Shown piece by piece: positions 4,649 through 13,214 of a stretch of 21,625 nt of DNA. The stretch's first letter is position 1; the number at the start of each line of letters is the position of its first letter. This DNA comes from JBBQXY01 sp051004815. Lineage in GTDB: Bacteria > Chloroflexota > Ktedonobacteria > Ktedonobacterales > Ktedonobacteraceae. The position numbers and the translations under genes were made by a program. Below the pieces are notes generated by a model that was not told the DNA's origin, did not search any database, and worked only from the letters and a program-made list of their open reading frames with translations. The DNA lies in NCBI GenBank assembly GCA_051004815.1, contig JBPCJY010000039.1, positions 1 to 21,625 of the forward strand. Reading direction: 5' to 3'.

Positions 4649-6415
4649 ATGAGCATAGAACTGCGCCGCGCACGCACTCGGCAAATGCTCATTTTCTTGC
4701 TTGTTTGCATTGGCATGGTCGTACTCTTAGGTAGATTGTATTACTGGCAGGTGTTGCGCGGCCCCGCACTGTCGCAACTCGCCAATAGTGAGCACATTCA
4801 AAACCAAATAGTGAACGCCCCTCGTGGCCTGATCTACGACGCGCAAGGGCATATTCTAGCTACCAACGTGGTGCGCGACGACGTCTACATTGAACCCTAC
4901 CAGTTCTCGGCGGATCACGCACCCGATACCTTCCAGAGTTCGCTCGATAGCCTGGTCTCATCACTGCACCATGCATTACCCACGGTTTCTACGGATACCT
5001 TGTATAAGGATTTCAACCTTAACGTGCAAACTATCCGTATCGCGACCCGTATCGACCCATCACAAAGCCAGCAACTGCGCAATATGCAGCTCCAGGATAT
5101 CTTTCTGGAGCCGCGTACATGGCGCACCTACCCGGCTGGTACACTGGCCGCCCAGGTATTGGGCTTTGTTAAGCAGGATGAGCAGCATAGCACTGGCCTC
5201 TACGGTCTCGAAGCCCAATATGATACTCTACTGGCAGGCAAGCCCGGCAGCTTCACCGCTGAGACCGATTTGAATGGCAATCCGCTCATCGTCGGTGCCA
5301 GTTCAGAACAACCCGCCGTAGATGGTGCCAATCTGACGCTCACCATCAATAGTACCATCCAATATATGGTGCAGGTAGGTTTGGCACAAGCTGTACAACA
5401 ATTGGACGCGGAAAGTGGTACAGCACTCGTAGTCAATGCACGGACAGGAGCCATTGTCGCGATGGCCGGTGCGCCGACCTTCGACCCTAACCAGTACGGC
5501 ACCTATGCCAATCAAACCGGCTGCCTGGGATTGGAAAGCGTCTTTTTCAATCCTGCCCTGTATTGTGCCTATGAACCAGGCTCGACCATGAAAGCCGTCA
5601 CCATGGCTGCTGCCCTTGATCAAAACCTGATTACACCGGATACATCGTTCTATGATCCAGGCTATATTCAATTCGATAACGCGCAAACCGTCTATAACTG
5701 GGAAAATCTGGGCTATGGCACCGAAACTATGACCCAGGTCCTTGAGCATTCGGCCAATGTAGGTGCCGCCTATGTGGCACACAACATTCTCGGTGCGAAC
5801 AGATATTATCCTTACCTGGCACGCTTTGGCTTTGGACAAACGACTGGCATCAATGCTGGCCAGGAAACATCAGGAAATTATCGCACGCCGACCAACGACC
5901 CACAGGTCTGGTCGCCCAGCGATCTGACGCGCCAGGCCTTTGGTCAAAGTATTCAGGCAACACCGCTACAGGTGGCGATGGCCTACGAAGCCATTGCCAA
6001 CGGTGGCGCGATGATGCATCCCTATCTGGTATCTTCTATCGACAATAATGGGCATATCTTAAATACCCAGCCGCAAGTAGTGCGACAGGTCATTAGCCCG
6101 CACGCGGCTGCACTGTTAACTGGCATGCTCATGCATGTAGCATCGGAAGGATTAGCAAAACCAGCCAAGGTACCCGGCTATACCGTTGCCGCCAAAACTG
6201 GCACGGCTACTACCCAGGGTATCTCAGATGCACAGACCGAAGCTTCGGTCGCGGGTTTCATTCCTGCGTCGAACCCCCAGTTTGTCATCCTGGTAAAAAT
6301 AGATCGACCACAGGCGACCATCTATGGTGGTACAGCGGCAGCTCCTCTATGGGAAGCCATCGCTCAGAAACTTATGTGGTACTACCACGTCCCGCCTGAT
6401 GATGTCACACCCTGA
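4649..6415 (+). CDS. ftsI: Septal transpeptidase, class B penicillin-binding protein (FtsI/PBP2B type)
   Basis: The protein has 588 residues. A basic N-terminus and one membrane helix (about 13-32) precede the dimerisation domain (NAPRGLIYDAQGHILATN at 56-73). The transpeptidase domain follows, with all three active-site motifs: STMK at 312-315 (catalytic Ser312), SAN at 368-370 and KTG at 516-518. It crosslinks peptidoglycan at the septum, partnered with FtsW. There is no PASTA repeat at the C-terminus. Two cysteines (292 and 306) lie in a stretch just before STMK and could pair. AAGGAGG precedes the ATG at good spacing. It follows ftsL by 22 bp. Confidence 0.95.
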   Translation: MSIELRRARTRQMLIFLLVCIGMVVLLGRLYYWQVLRGPALSQLANSEHIQNQIVNAPRGLIYDAQGHILATNVVRDDVYIEPYQFSADHAPDTFQSSLDSLVSSLHHALPTVSTDTLYKDFNLNVQTIRIATRIDPSQSQQLRNMQLQDIFLEPRTWRTYPAGTLAAQVLGFVKQDEQHSTGLYGLEAQYDTLLAGKPGSFTAETDLNGNPLIVGASSEQPAVDGANLTLTINSTIQYMVQVGLAQAVQQLDAESGTALVVNARTGAIVAMAGAPTFDPNQYGTYANQTGCLGLESVFFNPALYCAYEPGSTMKAVTMAAALDQNLITPDTSFYDPGYIQFDNAQTVYNWENLGYGTETMTQVLEHSANVGAAYVAHNILGANRYYPYLARFGFGQTTGINAGQETSGNYRTPTNDPQVWSPSDLTRQAFGQSIQATPLQVAMAYEAIANGGAMMHPYLVSSIDNNGHILNTQPQVVRQVISPHAAALLTGMLMHVASEGLAKPAKVPGYTVAAKTGTATTQGISDAQTEASVAGFIPASNPQFVILVKIDRPQATIYGGTAAAPLWEAIAQKLMWYYHVPPDDVTP

Positions 6416-6428
6416 TCGTATTGGGTTC

Positions 6429-6446
6429 CAAGGGGCTAGCCCCTTG
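6429..6446. repeat. 18-bp perfect palindrome in the ftsI-ftsW gap
   Basis: The bases CAAGGGGCTAGCCCCTTG are perfectly self-complementary. As RNA they could form a 7-bp stem with a CTAG loop, but no T-run follows on the plus strand. It may be a regulator site, a processing hairpin or a weak attenuator just upstream of the candidate ftsW promoter. Confidence 0.5.
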
Positions 6447-6475
6447 CTACTATCCATCCTGAAACAAAGTATAAT
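6444..6475 (+). promoter_or_regulatory. Possible internal promoter for ftsW and downstream genes
   Basis: A perfect TATAAT stands at 6470-6475, with TTGCTA at 6444-6449. The 20-bp spacing is longer than ideal, so strength is uncertain. It sits in the largest gap (91 bp) in the first half of the operon. Confidence 0.4.
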
Positions 6476-6506
6476 AGAAATTTTGTTCTATGTCAAGCGT
6501 TAGACA

Positions 6507-8105
6507 GTGAGATGCAAAAAACTCATGGTACTTGGCTTCAATAGACAATCAAATAAAGAGAAAAGCAAGCGCCAGTCTTCTGATCGGCAGCGACAGAACG
6601 AGCAGCGACCGCCCATTATGCGCTCGCCTGCACTGGATTCCATCGAGCGGCAGCATCCGCGGCAACAGCCAAAGGGAACCACTAAGCGTCCAGTCGCGCC
6701 TGCTCACAAAGTACGCTACGCCGCGGAAGAGACGCTGGTACGTCCGGCGACACCGCGCAAGAAATTGCCGCAGCTTCGCACCAGAAGATCGGTCGTTGGC
6801 GTCCCTGAGTCTCCAAAGCAACAGCGCACAGGGATAACCGCGAGTTGGCGACTGCAAGCACCATGGAAGCCTGAGCCGCAGGATGCATCGTTGCAGGTAA
6901 TCAGCGAAGAGGAGCAGGAAAAGCTTGCCGCGCTAGAGCTGGATATGCGACTGCCGCGTGTTGCTGGCAAGATCGACTCGTGGTTGTTAATCGTTGTGCT
7001 GGCTCTGCTCTGCGTCGGTCTCGTGATGGTCTACAGCAGTAGTGCCTTTGTAGCGGCTCGTACCTATGGCGACGCTTCGTACTTCTTTCAGCGACAGTTG
7101 CTCTCGGTGGTACTGGGCCTTGTAGCGATGTTAGTTACCATGCGGATAGATTATCGCCAGTGGCGGCGTTATTCACTGATCAGTATGTGCATTGTCCTAC
7201 CTTTGTTGGTGCTAGTGCTCAAATTTGGGCGCACAACCTATGGCGCATCGCGTTGGCTGAGCCTGGGTTCGTTCTTCTCGTTCCAACCGAGCGAGCTTAC
7301 CAAACTGCTCCTGGCTCTCTATATCGCGGACTGGTTGGCTCGCAAGGGCAATAAAGTCAGCACCTTTCTCTATGGACTGGCACCGTTTGTCATCCTGGTA
7401 GGCATTGTGCTGGGGCTGGTTCTGCTAGAAAACGACATGGGTACCGCCATTATTATCGCCGGCTTCGCCACCGCCATGTTTTTTACAGCGGGCGCGAATA
7501 TTGTGCAGTTTCTGCTAGCAATGGCTTGTGGCGGGTTAATTTTCTTAAAAGAGGCTTTTAAACCTTATCGTTATCTCAGGTTGGTTGGTTTCATGAATCC
7601 ATTCAACCACATATTGGACATCAACTTGCAGCTCTACCAGTCTTTGTTAGGGTTAGGTTCAGGCGGTTGGTTCGGTTTAGGGCTAGGAGCAAGTCGCCAG
7701 AAGACGGGCTATCTCCCGTTTCCGTTTACCGATTCTATTTTCGCCATTCTTGGCGAAGAGATCGGCTTCATCGGCTGCGCGATCGTTGTCCTGCTCTTCT
7801 TATCGCTGGCCTTTCGTGGCTTTCGCATGGCGCGGCGCACACAGGATATCTATGGAGCCTTGCTGGCAACCGGTATCACTACATGGCTCGTTCTGCAAGC
7901 CATGATTAACGTGGGAGCGACTACAGGGAGTATTCCCTATACAGGCGTCCCACTGCCATTCATCAGCTATGGCGGTTCATCGCTGGTAATTTCAATGGCT
8001 GCCGTCGGGGTGCTGCTGAATATCTCCAAGTACATTCAGCAGCCAGCAGTACCAGCACTCTCGCGGCGCAGCTTAACGATAAATATGAAAAAGAAAACAA
8101 TCTAA
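6507..8105 (+). CDS. ftsW: Septal peptidoglycan glycosyltransferase FtsW (SEDS family)
   Basis: At 532 residues from the GTG at 6507 this is long for FtsW (usually about 360-420). Residues 1-155 are a basic, Pro/Gln/Arg-rich tail with no membrane segment. The polytopic SEDS domain starts at about 158 (SWLLIVVLALLCVGLVMVYS). Visible signatures are FQPSELTK at 259-266, LLENDMGTAI (306-315, with Asp310 at the catalytic SEDS aspartate), PFTDSIFAILGEEIGFIG and PLPFISYGGSS at 482-492. It polymerises lipid II with the septal PBP encoded just upstream. No clear ribosome-binding site supports either GTG 6507 or ATG 6525, so the exact N-terminus is uncertain. The stop overlaps the murG start by one base. 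Confidence 0.95.
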   Translation: MRCKKLMVLGFNRQSNKEKSKRQSSDRQRQNEQRPPIMRSPALDSIERQHPRQQPKGTTKRPVAPAHKVRYAAEETLVRPATPRKKLPQLRTRRSVVGVPESPKQQRTGITASWRLQAPWKPEPQDASLQVISEEEQEKLAALELDMRLPRVAGKIDSWLLIVVLALLCVGLVMVYSSSAFVAARTYGDASYFFQRQLLSVVLGLVAMLVTMRIDYRQWRRYSLISMCIVLPLLVLVLKFGRTTYGASRWLSLGSFFSFQPSELTKLLLALYIADWLARKGNKVSTFLYGLAPFVILVGIVLGLVLLENDMGTAIIIAGFATAMFFTAGANIVQFLLAMACGGLIFLKEAFKPYRYLRLVGFMNPFNHILDINLQLYQSLLGLGSGGWFGLGLGASRQKTGYLPFPFTDSIFAILGEEIGFIGCAIVVLLFLSLAFRGFRMARRTQDIYGALLATGITTWLVLQAMINVGATTGSIPYTGVPLPFISYGGSSLVISMAAVGVLLNISKYIQQPAVPALSRRSLTINMKKKTI

Positions 8106-9259
8106 TGAAAATTCTTGTATCGGGCGGCGGCAGCGGGGGCCATATCTATCCAGCCCTTGCCGTAGCAACGCTCCTCAAAAAACAATATGAAGCAAGCATC
8201 TTGTATCTCGGCAGCGACGACGGCTTAGAGAACGAGCTAGCACCGGCAGCAGGTTTTCCTTTAGCCATTGTTAAAGCAGGCAAGCTACGTCGCTACGCCT
8301 CCTGGCAGACGTTCACCGGTGTAGCACGCGTACCGGTTGGCATGGCGCAAGCCGTTGGCATCGTCCGTCGCTTCGCACCGGATGTCATCTTTACAAGCGG
8401 CGGCTATGTGGCAGTTCCGGCAGGACTGGCTGCTCGTATCAACAATATTCCCTTGTTGATGCACCAGCAGGATGTTCCACCGAATCTGTCCAATCGCTTG
8501 ATTGCCCCGTTGGCAACATGTATCTCGGTCGCCTTCGCGGACTCGTTGTCCTACTTTCCAGCAGGAAAAACGTTACAGTTGGGCAATCCGGTACGACAAG
8601 AAATATTGGATATACGCACAGTCTCCGTACAGGAAGCACGTCGTCAACTGGGATTAGACCCGGAGGTACCGTTGCTTTTAGTAACGGGTGGCAGCCAGGG
8701 CGCACGGCACCTTAATCAGGAACTCTGTCGTGCTCTACCCGACCTGCTACCACAGTGTCAGGTCTTGCAGATCAGTGGCAAGCAACTCTTCGCGGAGACT
8801 CGCGAATTGGCGGAACAGACCATGGCAAACCTGGATGCAGAACTGCGACAACGCTATAAACTGGTTGCCTACATGAGCGCGGAGATGCCAGCAGCCTTAC
8901 AAGCCGCTACCATCGTCTTGTGCCGCTCTGGCGCGGCTACGCTGAGCGAGTTGGCGGTATTGGGTAAACCCAGTGTCCTGGTACCTCTGCCACCCGCCAT
9001 TGGCAGTTCGCCCCAGGAAGCCAACGCGGCCATGTTCAGTCGGCACAAAGCAGCGGAGGTTATTCGGGACGCGGACTTGAAACGTGTAACACTGTTAGAT
9101 CGTGTTATATCTATTATTGCATCTAATGCACGCTTACATTCTATGTCTGAGGCCACCGCGACGTTTGCGCAACCGGAGGCCACACAAGCTATCGTCGCTA
9201 CTGTCGTTAAAATGGCGCAAGCCAAACAGGCAAAGCTTTCTAAGTTAGCTTCTATCTAA
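8105..9259 (+). CDS. murG: UDP-GlcNAc:lipid I N-acetylglucosaminyltransferase MurG
   Basis: This 384-residue GT-B glycosyltransferase adds GlcNAc to lipid I to make lipid II on the inner membrane face. The N-terminal SGGGSGGHIYPALAVA (6-21) contains the family Gly-rich loop with His13. HQQDVPPNLSNR at 120-131, the second Gly-rich loop VTGGSQGARHLNQ at 193-205, and the UDP-GlcNAc signature RSGAATLSELAVLGKPSVLV at 274-293 follow. The segment after it (PLPPAIGSSPQEANA) is slightly longer than in many MurGs. The ATG overlaps the ftsW stop (TAATG), so translation is probably coupled. No mraY gene lies in this cluster to supply lipid I, so that step must be encoded elsewhere. Confidence 0.97.
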   Translation: MKILVSGGGSGGHIYPALAVATLLKKQYEASILYLGSDDGLENELAPAAGFPLAIVKAGKLRRYASWQTFTGVARVPVGMAQAVGIVRRFAPDVIFTSGGYVAVPAGLAARINNIPLLMHQQDVPPNLSNRLIAPLATCISVAFADSLSYFPAGKTLQLGNPVRQEILDIRTVSVQEARRQLGLDPEVPLLLVTGGSQGARHLNQELCRALPDLLPQCQVLQISGKQLFAETRELAEQTMANLDAELRQRYKLVAYMSAEMPAALQAATIVLCRSGAATLSELAVLGKPSVLVPLPPAIGSSPQEANAAMFSRHKAAEVIRDADLKRVTLLDRVISIIASNARLHSMSEATATFAQPEATQAIVATVVKMAQAKQAKLSKLASI

Positions 9260-9271
9260 AGGTACACATAG

Positions 9272-10831
9272 TTGAAACATTCGCGCATACATTTTATGGG
9301 CATAGGTGGGCAAGGTATCTCTGCCGTCGCGCAGATGGTACTCAAAGCCAATGGAGAGAGCGTCACTATAAGCGGGTGCGATATGCAAGCATCAGCCACG
9401 ACGCGCTCCCTTGAACGTGTTGGCGTACCGGTTCAGATCGGTCACAGCGCGTCCCATCTGGCAGAGATTGATCGCCTGGTGGTCGTTCCAGCGGCCCTGG
9501 TACTCAACCCTGACCACCCGGAATTGGCAACTGCCCGCCAGCGCGGCATACCGATGCTTACCTGGCAGGAAATGCTGGGCGAACTTATGCGCGGCAAATG
9601 CGTCTTCTCTGTGAGCGGAGTACACGGCAAAGGGACAACCACCGCCATGCTCTCACTCATCCTGGTAGACGCTGGCTTCGACCCCACTTGTGAAGTGGGC
9701 GCGGTCGTCCCGCGCTTCGGCGTCAACTATCGTTTGGGGCAGAGCCAGTACTTTGTGAATGAAGCTGATGAGTTCTATAACAATTTCTGGCATTACCATC
9801 CGCGCCTGGCGATTGTAACGTCAATCGAGTTCGAGCATCCTGAGTTCTTCGCGAATTACGCGGAGTTTCTCGCCTCCTTTGAACACTTTATTCGTGGTAT
9901 GGATATGAGTGAGCAGTGGCCATTGCCACCCACACTCATCCTGAACGCGGGCAGCACGGGTTGTTTTGCGCTACTCCAGCGTCTTGGCGATTGGCCCGGA
10001 CAAGTGATTACGTATGCGGTCGAGGGATTTTCCCCCGTCCAAATAGGTAGAGATGTTGCGTCTAGCAGCGAAAGAGAGGTGACAAATATTACGTCTGCGC
10101 CGTCAAATGGATTTACAGCGATAACCTTTGCAGCATTCGATGTGCGACTGGAAGGAGAGACCAGTTTCCGCGTCCGTTCGCAATGGGGCAACGGCTTTCC
10201 CGCCGCGAGGCGCATCCATTTACAGTTACCAGGTCTACACAACGTTCAGAATGCCTTGGCGGCTCTCACTGCCGCTACCGTCGCTGGCATCGATGTGGAG
10301 ACCATTATACAGACACTTGAAGGCTTTGGCGGTATTAGCCGCCGTTTTGAAATTCGTAACCAGGCACCCATACAGGTGAATGGGCAAGCGTTGGATGTCA
10401 TCTTAGTCGATGACTACGCGCATCATCCAACTGCTATCGCAGCCTCATTAGATGCTGCCCATACACGCTATCCAACACGACGCTTAGTCGCGGTCTATCA
10501 GCCGCATATGTATAGTCGTACAAAAACCTTTTTTGAACAGTTTTTACATGCATTTAACCTTGCGGACATTGTAATTATTACCGATATATTTCCGGCACGC
10601 GAACGCGACACAGGGTTGGTCTCGGCACAAGCACTGGTGGAAGCTATGGCAAAGCAGCCCCACTTCTCCCAGAGCGGTACCAATGATGGTACCAGTGTTG
10701 CCCAGGTCACCTACGGTGGCAATCTACGAAACACAACGGAAGTGTTACGGAACATCCTACGCTCAAACGACCTTGCATTAATCATGGGTGCTGGAGATAT
10801 CTATACCATAACCGAATCCCTTTTAACGTAG
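9272..10831 (+). CDS. murC: UDP-N-acetylmuramate--L-alanine ligase MurC
   Basis: This Mur ligase has 519 residues and a TTG start at 9272, preceded by AAAGG. The start is fixed by the Rossmann motif, HFMGIGGQGISAVA at 7-20, which must be near the N-terminus. The ATP loop is GVHGKGTTTAM at 116-126, with Lys120. The family usually has GKTTTT, so the Gly here is unusual and recalls FolC. NEADEF (163-168) holds the metal-binding acidic residues. VDDYAHHPTA (379-388) and QPHMYSRTKTF (410-420) are MurC signatures. The HYHPRLAIVTSIEFEHPEFF stretch resembles the Mpl recycling ligase somewhat more than classic MurC. A central segment of about 60 residues (245-305) looks insertion-like. MurC is preferred because of the operon context and the C-terminal motifs. 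Confidence 0.92.
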   Translation: MKHSRIHFMGIGGQGISAVAQMVLKANGESVTISGCDMQASATTRSLERVGVPVQIGHSASHLAEIDRLVVVPAALVLNPDHPELATARQRGIPMLTWQEMLGELMRGKCVFSVSGVHGKGTTTAMLSLILVDAGFDPTCEVGAVVPRFGVNYRLGQSQYFVNEADEFYNNFWHYHPRLAIVTSIEFEHPEFFANYAEFLASFEHFIRGMDMSEQWPLPPTLILNAGSTGCFALLQRLGDWPGQVITYAVEGFSPVQIGRDVASSSEREVTNITSAPSNGFTAITFAAFDVRLEGETSFRVRSQWGNGFPAARRIHLQLPGLHNVQNALAALTAATVAGIDVETIIQTLEGFGGISRRFEIRNQAPIQVNGQALDVILVDDYAHHPTAIAASLDAAHTRYPTRRLVAVYQPHMYSRTKTFFEQFLHAFNLADIVIITDIFPARERDTGLVSAQALVEAMAKQPHFSQSGTNDGTSVAQVTYGGNLRNTTEVLRNILRSNDLALIMGAGDIYTITESLLT

Positions 10832-10857
10832 GGCTTGTCAAACTAGAGGAAAACCAT

Positions 10858-11880
10858 ATGACATTCGATGCTGAGACCGTTTACACCGAATTGCACGCGC
10901 ACTTTCAAGAGCGCGTGCGCCGCAATGAACCACTCGCACGCCATTGTACCTTTGGCGTGGGCGGTCCTGCCGACGTGTGGGTCTCACTCGATACACAGGA
11001 TGATTTGATACGTCTGGTGCGCCTCTGTGCGGAACGGCGTTGGCCGCTATTGCTTGTCGGTAACGGCACCAACGTCTTATACGCCGACGCGGGTGTACGT
11101 GGTGTTGTGGCCCGTATTGCCCTCAGCGGCTATACAATTAAAGATACAGGCAACGAAACAGCATTACTGGTCGCTGGTGCGGGTGTAAGCTGGCCGCGCT
11201 TGCTCAACGAACTGGCTCCGCTCGGCTGGGGTGGGCTAGAGTTCGGGCCGGGTATCCCTGGTACCCTGGGCGGTGGCGTCATCAGTAATGCGGGCGCACA
11301 TAACAGCGACCTCGGAAGAGTATTGGAATGGATCGAGGTGCTGGACGCTCGCAGTAGCGACGAACAGCAGATTACCTTACCCATCGTGCGGCGTTACCGG
11401 CACGACGAACTGGACTTGAGCTATCGTCACAGTCGTTTTCGCGCCACGCGTCGCATCCAGTTTAACGCGCAGGGCTATCCGGTGGTCGCACCGCGTGGAC
11501 TAATCGAGCCAGCCGAAATTATTATGCAATTGGGCGTGCGTCTTCATCGCGAAGACCCACAAACGTTACGCGCTCGCATCGAGCAATATAAACAACATCG
11601 CAAGCAGACACAGCCTCCGCAGCAAAGCGCAGGCTCTATCTTCAAAAACCCCGCTGGGGACCATGCCGGACGACTCATCGAACAGGCTGGCATGAAGGGA
11701 ACCACCGTTGGCGGAGCACGGATATCTGACCGCCACGCGAACTTTATTGTCAATGTAGGAGGTGCCAGTGCTGCTGATGTGGCAACACTGATTCAGGAGG
11801 CTCGTAATCGCGTGTATGGGAAGTTTGGGGTCGATTTAGAACTGGAAGTCGAATTACGCGGCGAGTGGGAGGCAATATGA
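10858..11880 (+). CDS. murB: UDP-N-acetylenolpyruvoylglucosamine reductase MurB
   Basis: This 340-residue flavoprotein reduces UDP-GlcNAc-enolpyruvate to UDP-MurNAc with NADPH. The FAD-binding part shows FGVGGPADVWV (32-42), GNGTNVL (68-74) and the signature GPGIPGTLGGGVISNAGAH (130-148). YRHSRF lies at 189-194. QQSAGSIFKNPAG (255-267) contains the catalytic Ser260, and the conserved C-terminal Glu lies in LELEVELRG. The short form without the extra tyrosine loop fits type II MurB. AGAGGA precedes the ATG. Its TGA overlaps the ftsQ ATG by four bases. It directly follows murC, the next enzyme in the pathway. Confidence 0.97.
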   Translation: MTFDAETVYTELHAHFQERVRRNEPLARHCTFGVGGPADVWVSLDTQDDLIRLVRLCAERRWPLLLVGNGTNVLYADAGVRGVVARIALSGYTIKDTGNETALLVAGAGVSWPRLLNELAPLGWGGLEFGPGIPGTLGGGVISNAGAHNSDLGRVLEWIEVLDARSSDEQQITLPIVRRYRHDELDLSYRHSRFRATRRIQFNAQGYPVVAPRGLIEPAEIIMQLGVRLHREDPQTLRARIEQYKQHRKQTQPPQQSAGSIFKNPAGDHAGRLIEQAGMKGTTVGGARISDRHANFIVNVGGASAADVATLIQEARNRVYGKFGVDLELEVELRGEWEAI

Positions 11881-13088
11881 CAGAGGAAAAAAGACAGCTA
11901 CGAGAGCAAATAGCTACTCATACCTATAGACATCCAACTGCGTCAGCATCCCGTCCCGCGCCACGGCGCAAGACGGTGGATGAGGCAGCACAAAGAGCGT
12001 TACATACGCAGAGAGCAGTCGCACCTTCGCGCTTGGAAGCTCCCCGCCAACGGCAAGTCAAGCAGTTGGACCAGGTGCAACCAAAAGCGGGTGAGCAGTT
12101 TGTGCATCGTCGCAACCAGCTCTATTCCGCCCGTGCGGTTCCGCAGCGACCCTATACACGCTTGATGCCACGTACACTGGCTCAGTCTGGTGTACCAGCC
12201 TCTAGTGGACAAATGCGCTCTGTGCATCCCTTGCAACAGGCACAATCGCGGTACCATAGCTCGCCTATACCGGTACGCAGTGGTCGGCTGCAAGGACGGC
12301 GCAGCGGCTTTCTCTGGAAGGTTCTTGGCATCTTTGCCCTGCTGGTTCTTGTCATTCTGGGTGCGAACTTCGCACTGACCAGCACTGCTTTTCGCGTCGC
12401 TCAGGTCAGTGTAGTAGGTGTACACAACGATGTCCTGGCACGCAGCATCCAACACATGGGCATGCAAGGGCAAAATATCTTCCTGATCGACGTAGTAGCT
12501 CTGACCGCTCGTATTGACGCCTTCCCAATGGTGGCTTCAGCTTCATTGGAAAAACAATGGCCTAACCAGTTACGGGTCACTGTTACTGAACGCCAGCCGA
12601 CCTTGCTTTGGAAAACTTCCCAGGGCACGTTTAGTGTAGATAACAACGGCAGAGTGATCGCCCCGCTTAGCGATACGACCGGAGCCGCTTCACTCATGAC
12701 GGTGCTAGACATGCGGACCAGTAGCAAAGGAGCCATCGCTCAGGCCATACGGCCAGGCGTCCAGTTAAACCAGGCGGATATCACCTTTGCTGTAGCCGCG
12801 TTAGCAGGCTTATCCAACGTGGCAGGACTGACAAACTTTACCTTGCGCTACGTGAATACCGCGCCAGCGCAGCTTACCAGTGGACAGGCGGGAGAAAATG
12901 GAGCATATGTCGTCGATAGTAAGTCAGGGTGGTTAGCGTACCTGGGCGGATCAAATGACCCTAACCCGCTGCACAATCGGCTCATAGAACTCCAGCAAAT
13001 TCTCGCGTTAGCGCAGCAGCAGCAACTCAAGCTGGCGACCATTGATCTGCGCTTCGGCCTTCGTCCTGTCTATACGTTAAAGAGTTAA
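11877..13088 (+). CDS. ftsQ: Cell division protein FtsQ (POTRA domain)
   Basis: The ATG at 11877 overlaps the murB stop (ATGA) and follows GGAGG. A GTG at 11865 is in frame but poorly placed. The protein is 403 residues. A basic, Gln/Arg/Pro-rich cytoplasmic tail covers about 1-143, one membrane helix about 145-168, then a POTRA domain (about 171-240, with AFRVAQVSVVGVHNDVLARSI and the NIFLID segment) and an FtsQ-type beta domain. FtsQ links the divisome scaffold to the FtsL complex at the outer membrane face. The N-terminal tail is much longer than the usual 20-30 residues. A triple GTTAAA run (13076-13099) spans the end of the gene. Confidence 0.93.
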   Translation: MTEEKRQLREQIATHTYRHPTASASRPAPRRKTVDEAAQRALHTQRAVAPSRLEAPRQRQVKQLDQVQPKAGEQFVHRRNQLYSARAVPQRPYTRLMPRTLAQSGVPASSGQMRSVHPLQQAQSRYHSSPIPVRSGRLQGRRSGFLWKVLGIFALLVLVILGANFALTSTAFRVAQVSVVGVHNDVLARSIQHMGMQGQNIFLIDVVALTARIDAFPMVASASLEKQWPNQLRVTVTERQPTLLWKTSQGTFSVDNNGRVIAPLSDTTGAASLMTVLDMRTSSKGAIAQAIRPGVQLNQADITFAVAALAGLSNVAGLTNFTLRYVNTAPAQLTSGQAGENGAYVVDSKSGWLAYLGGSNDPNPLHNRLIELQQILALAQQQQLKLATIDLRFGLRPVYTLKS

Positions 13089-13214
13089 AGTGAGTTAAAT
13101 TTCGTAGGGCTGGGAAGGAACATTCTCAGGGCAATAGCACCAGCAGATGCCATTGGCCTGACCTGAGATGAAGTCTCCCTGGAACACATTTACCGCCCAA
13201 GAGGAGCGTGTATC
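13089..13214. other. ftsQ-ftsA gap (126 bp)
   Basis: This is the longest gap inside the operon. It holds the end of the GTTAAA repeats, a loose potential stem (CTCAGG near 13124 with CCTGAG near 13162), and GAGGAG just before ftsA. An internal promoter is plausible here, but I could not identify convincing -35 and -10 elements. Confidence 0.5.

Noticed and set aside
5303..5839. Minus-strand 178-codon frame
   Set aside because: It is antisense to the PBP transpeptidase domain, which has intact catalytic motifs.
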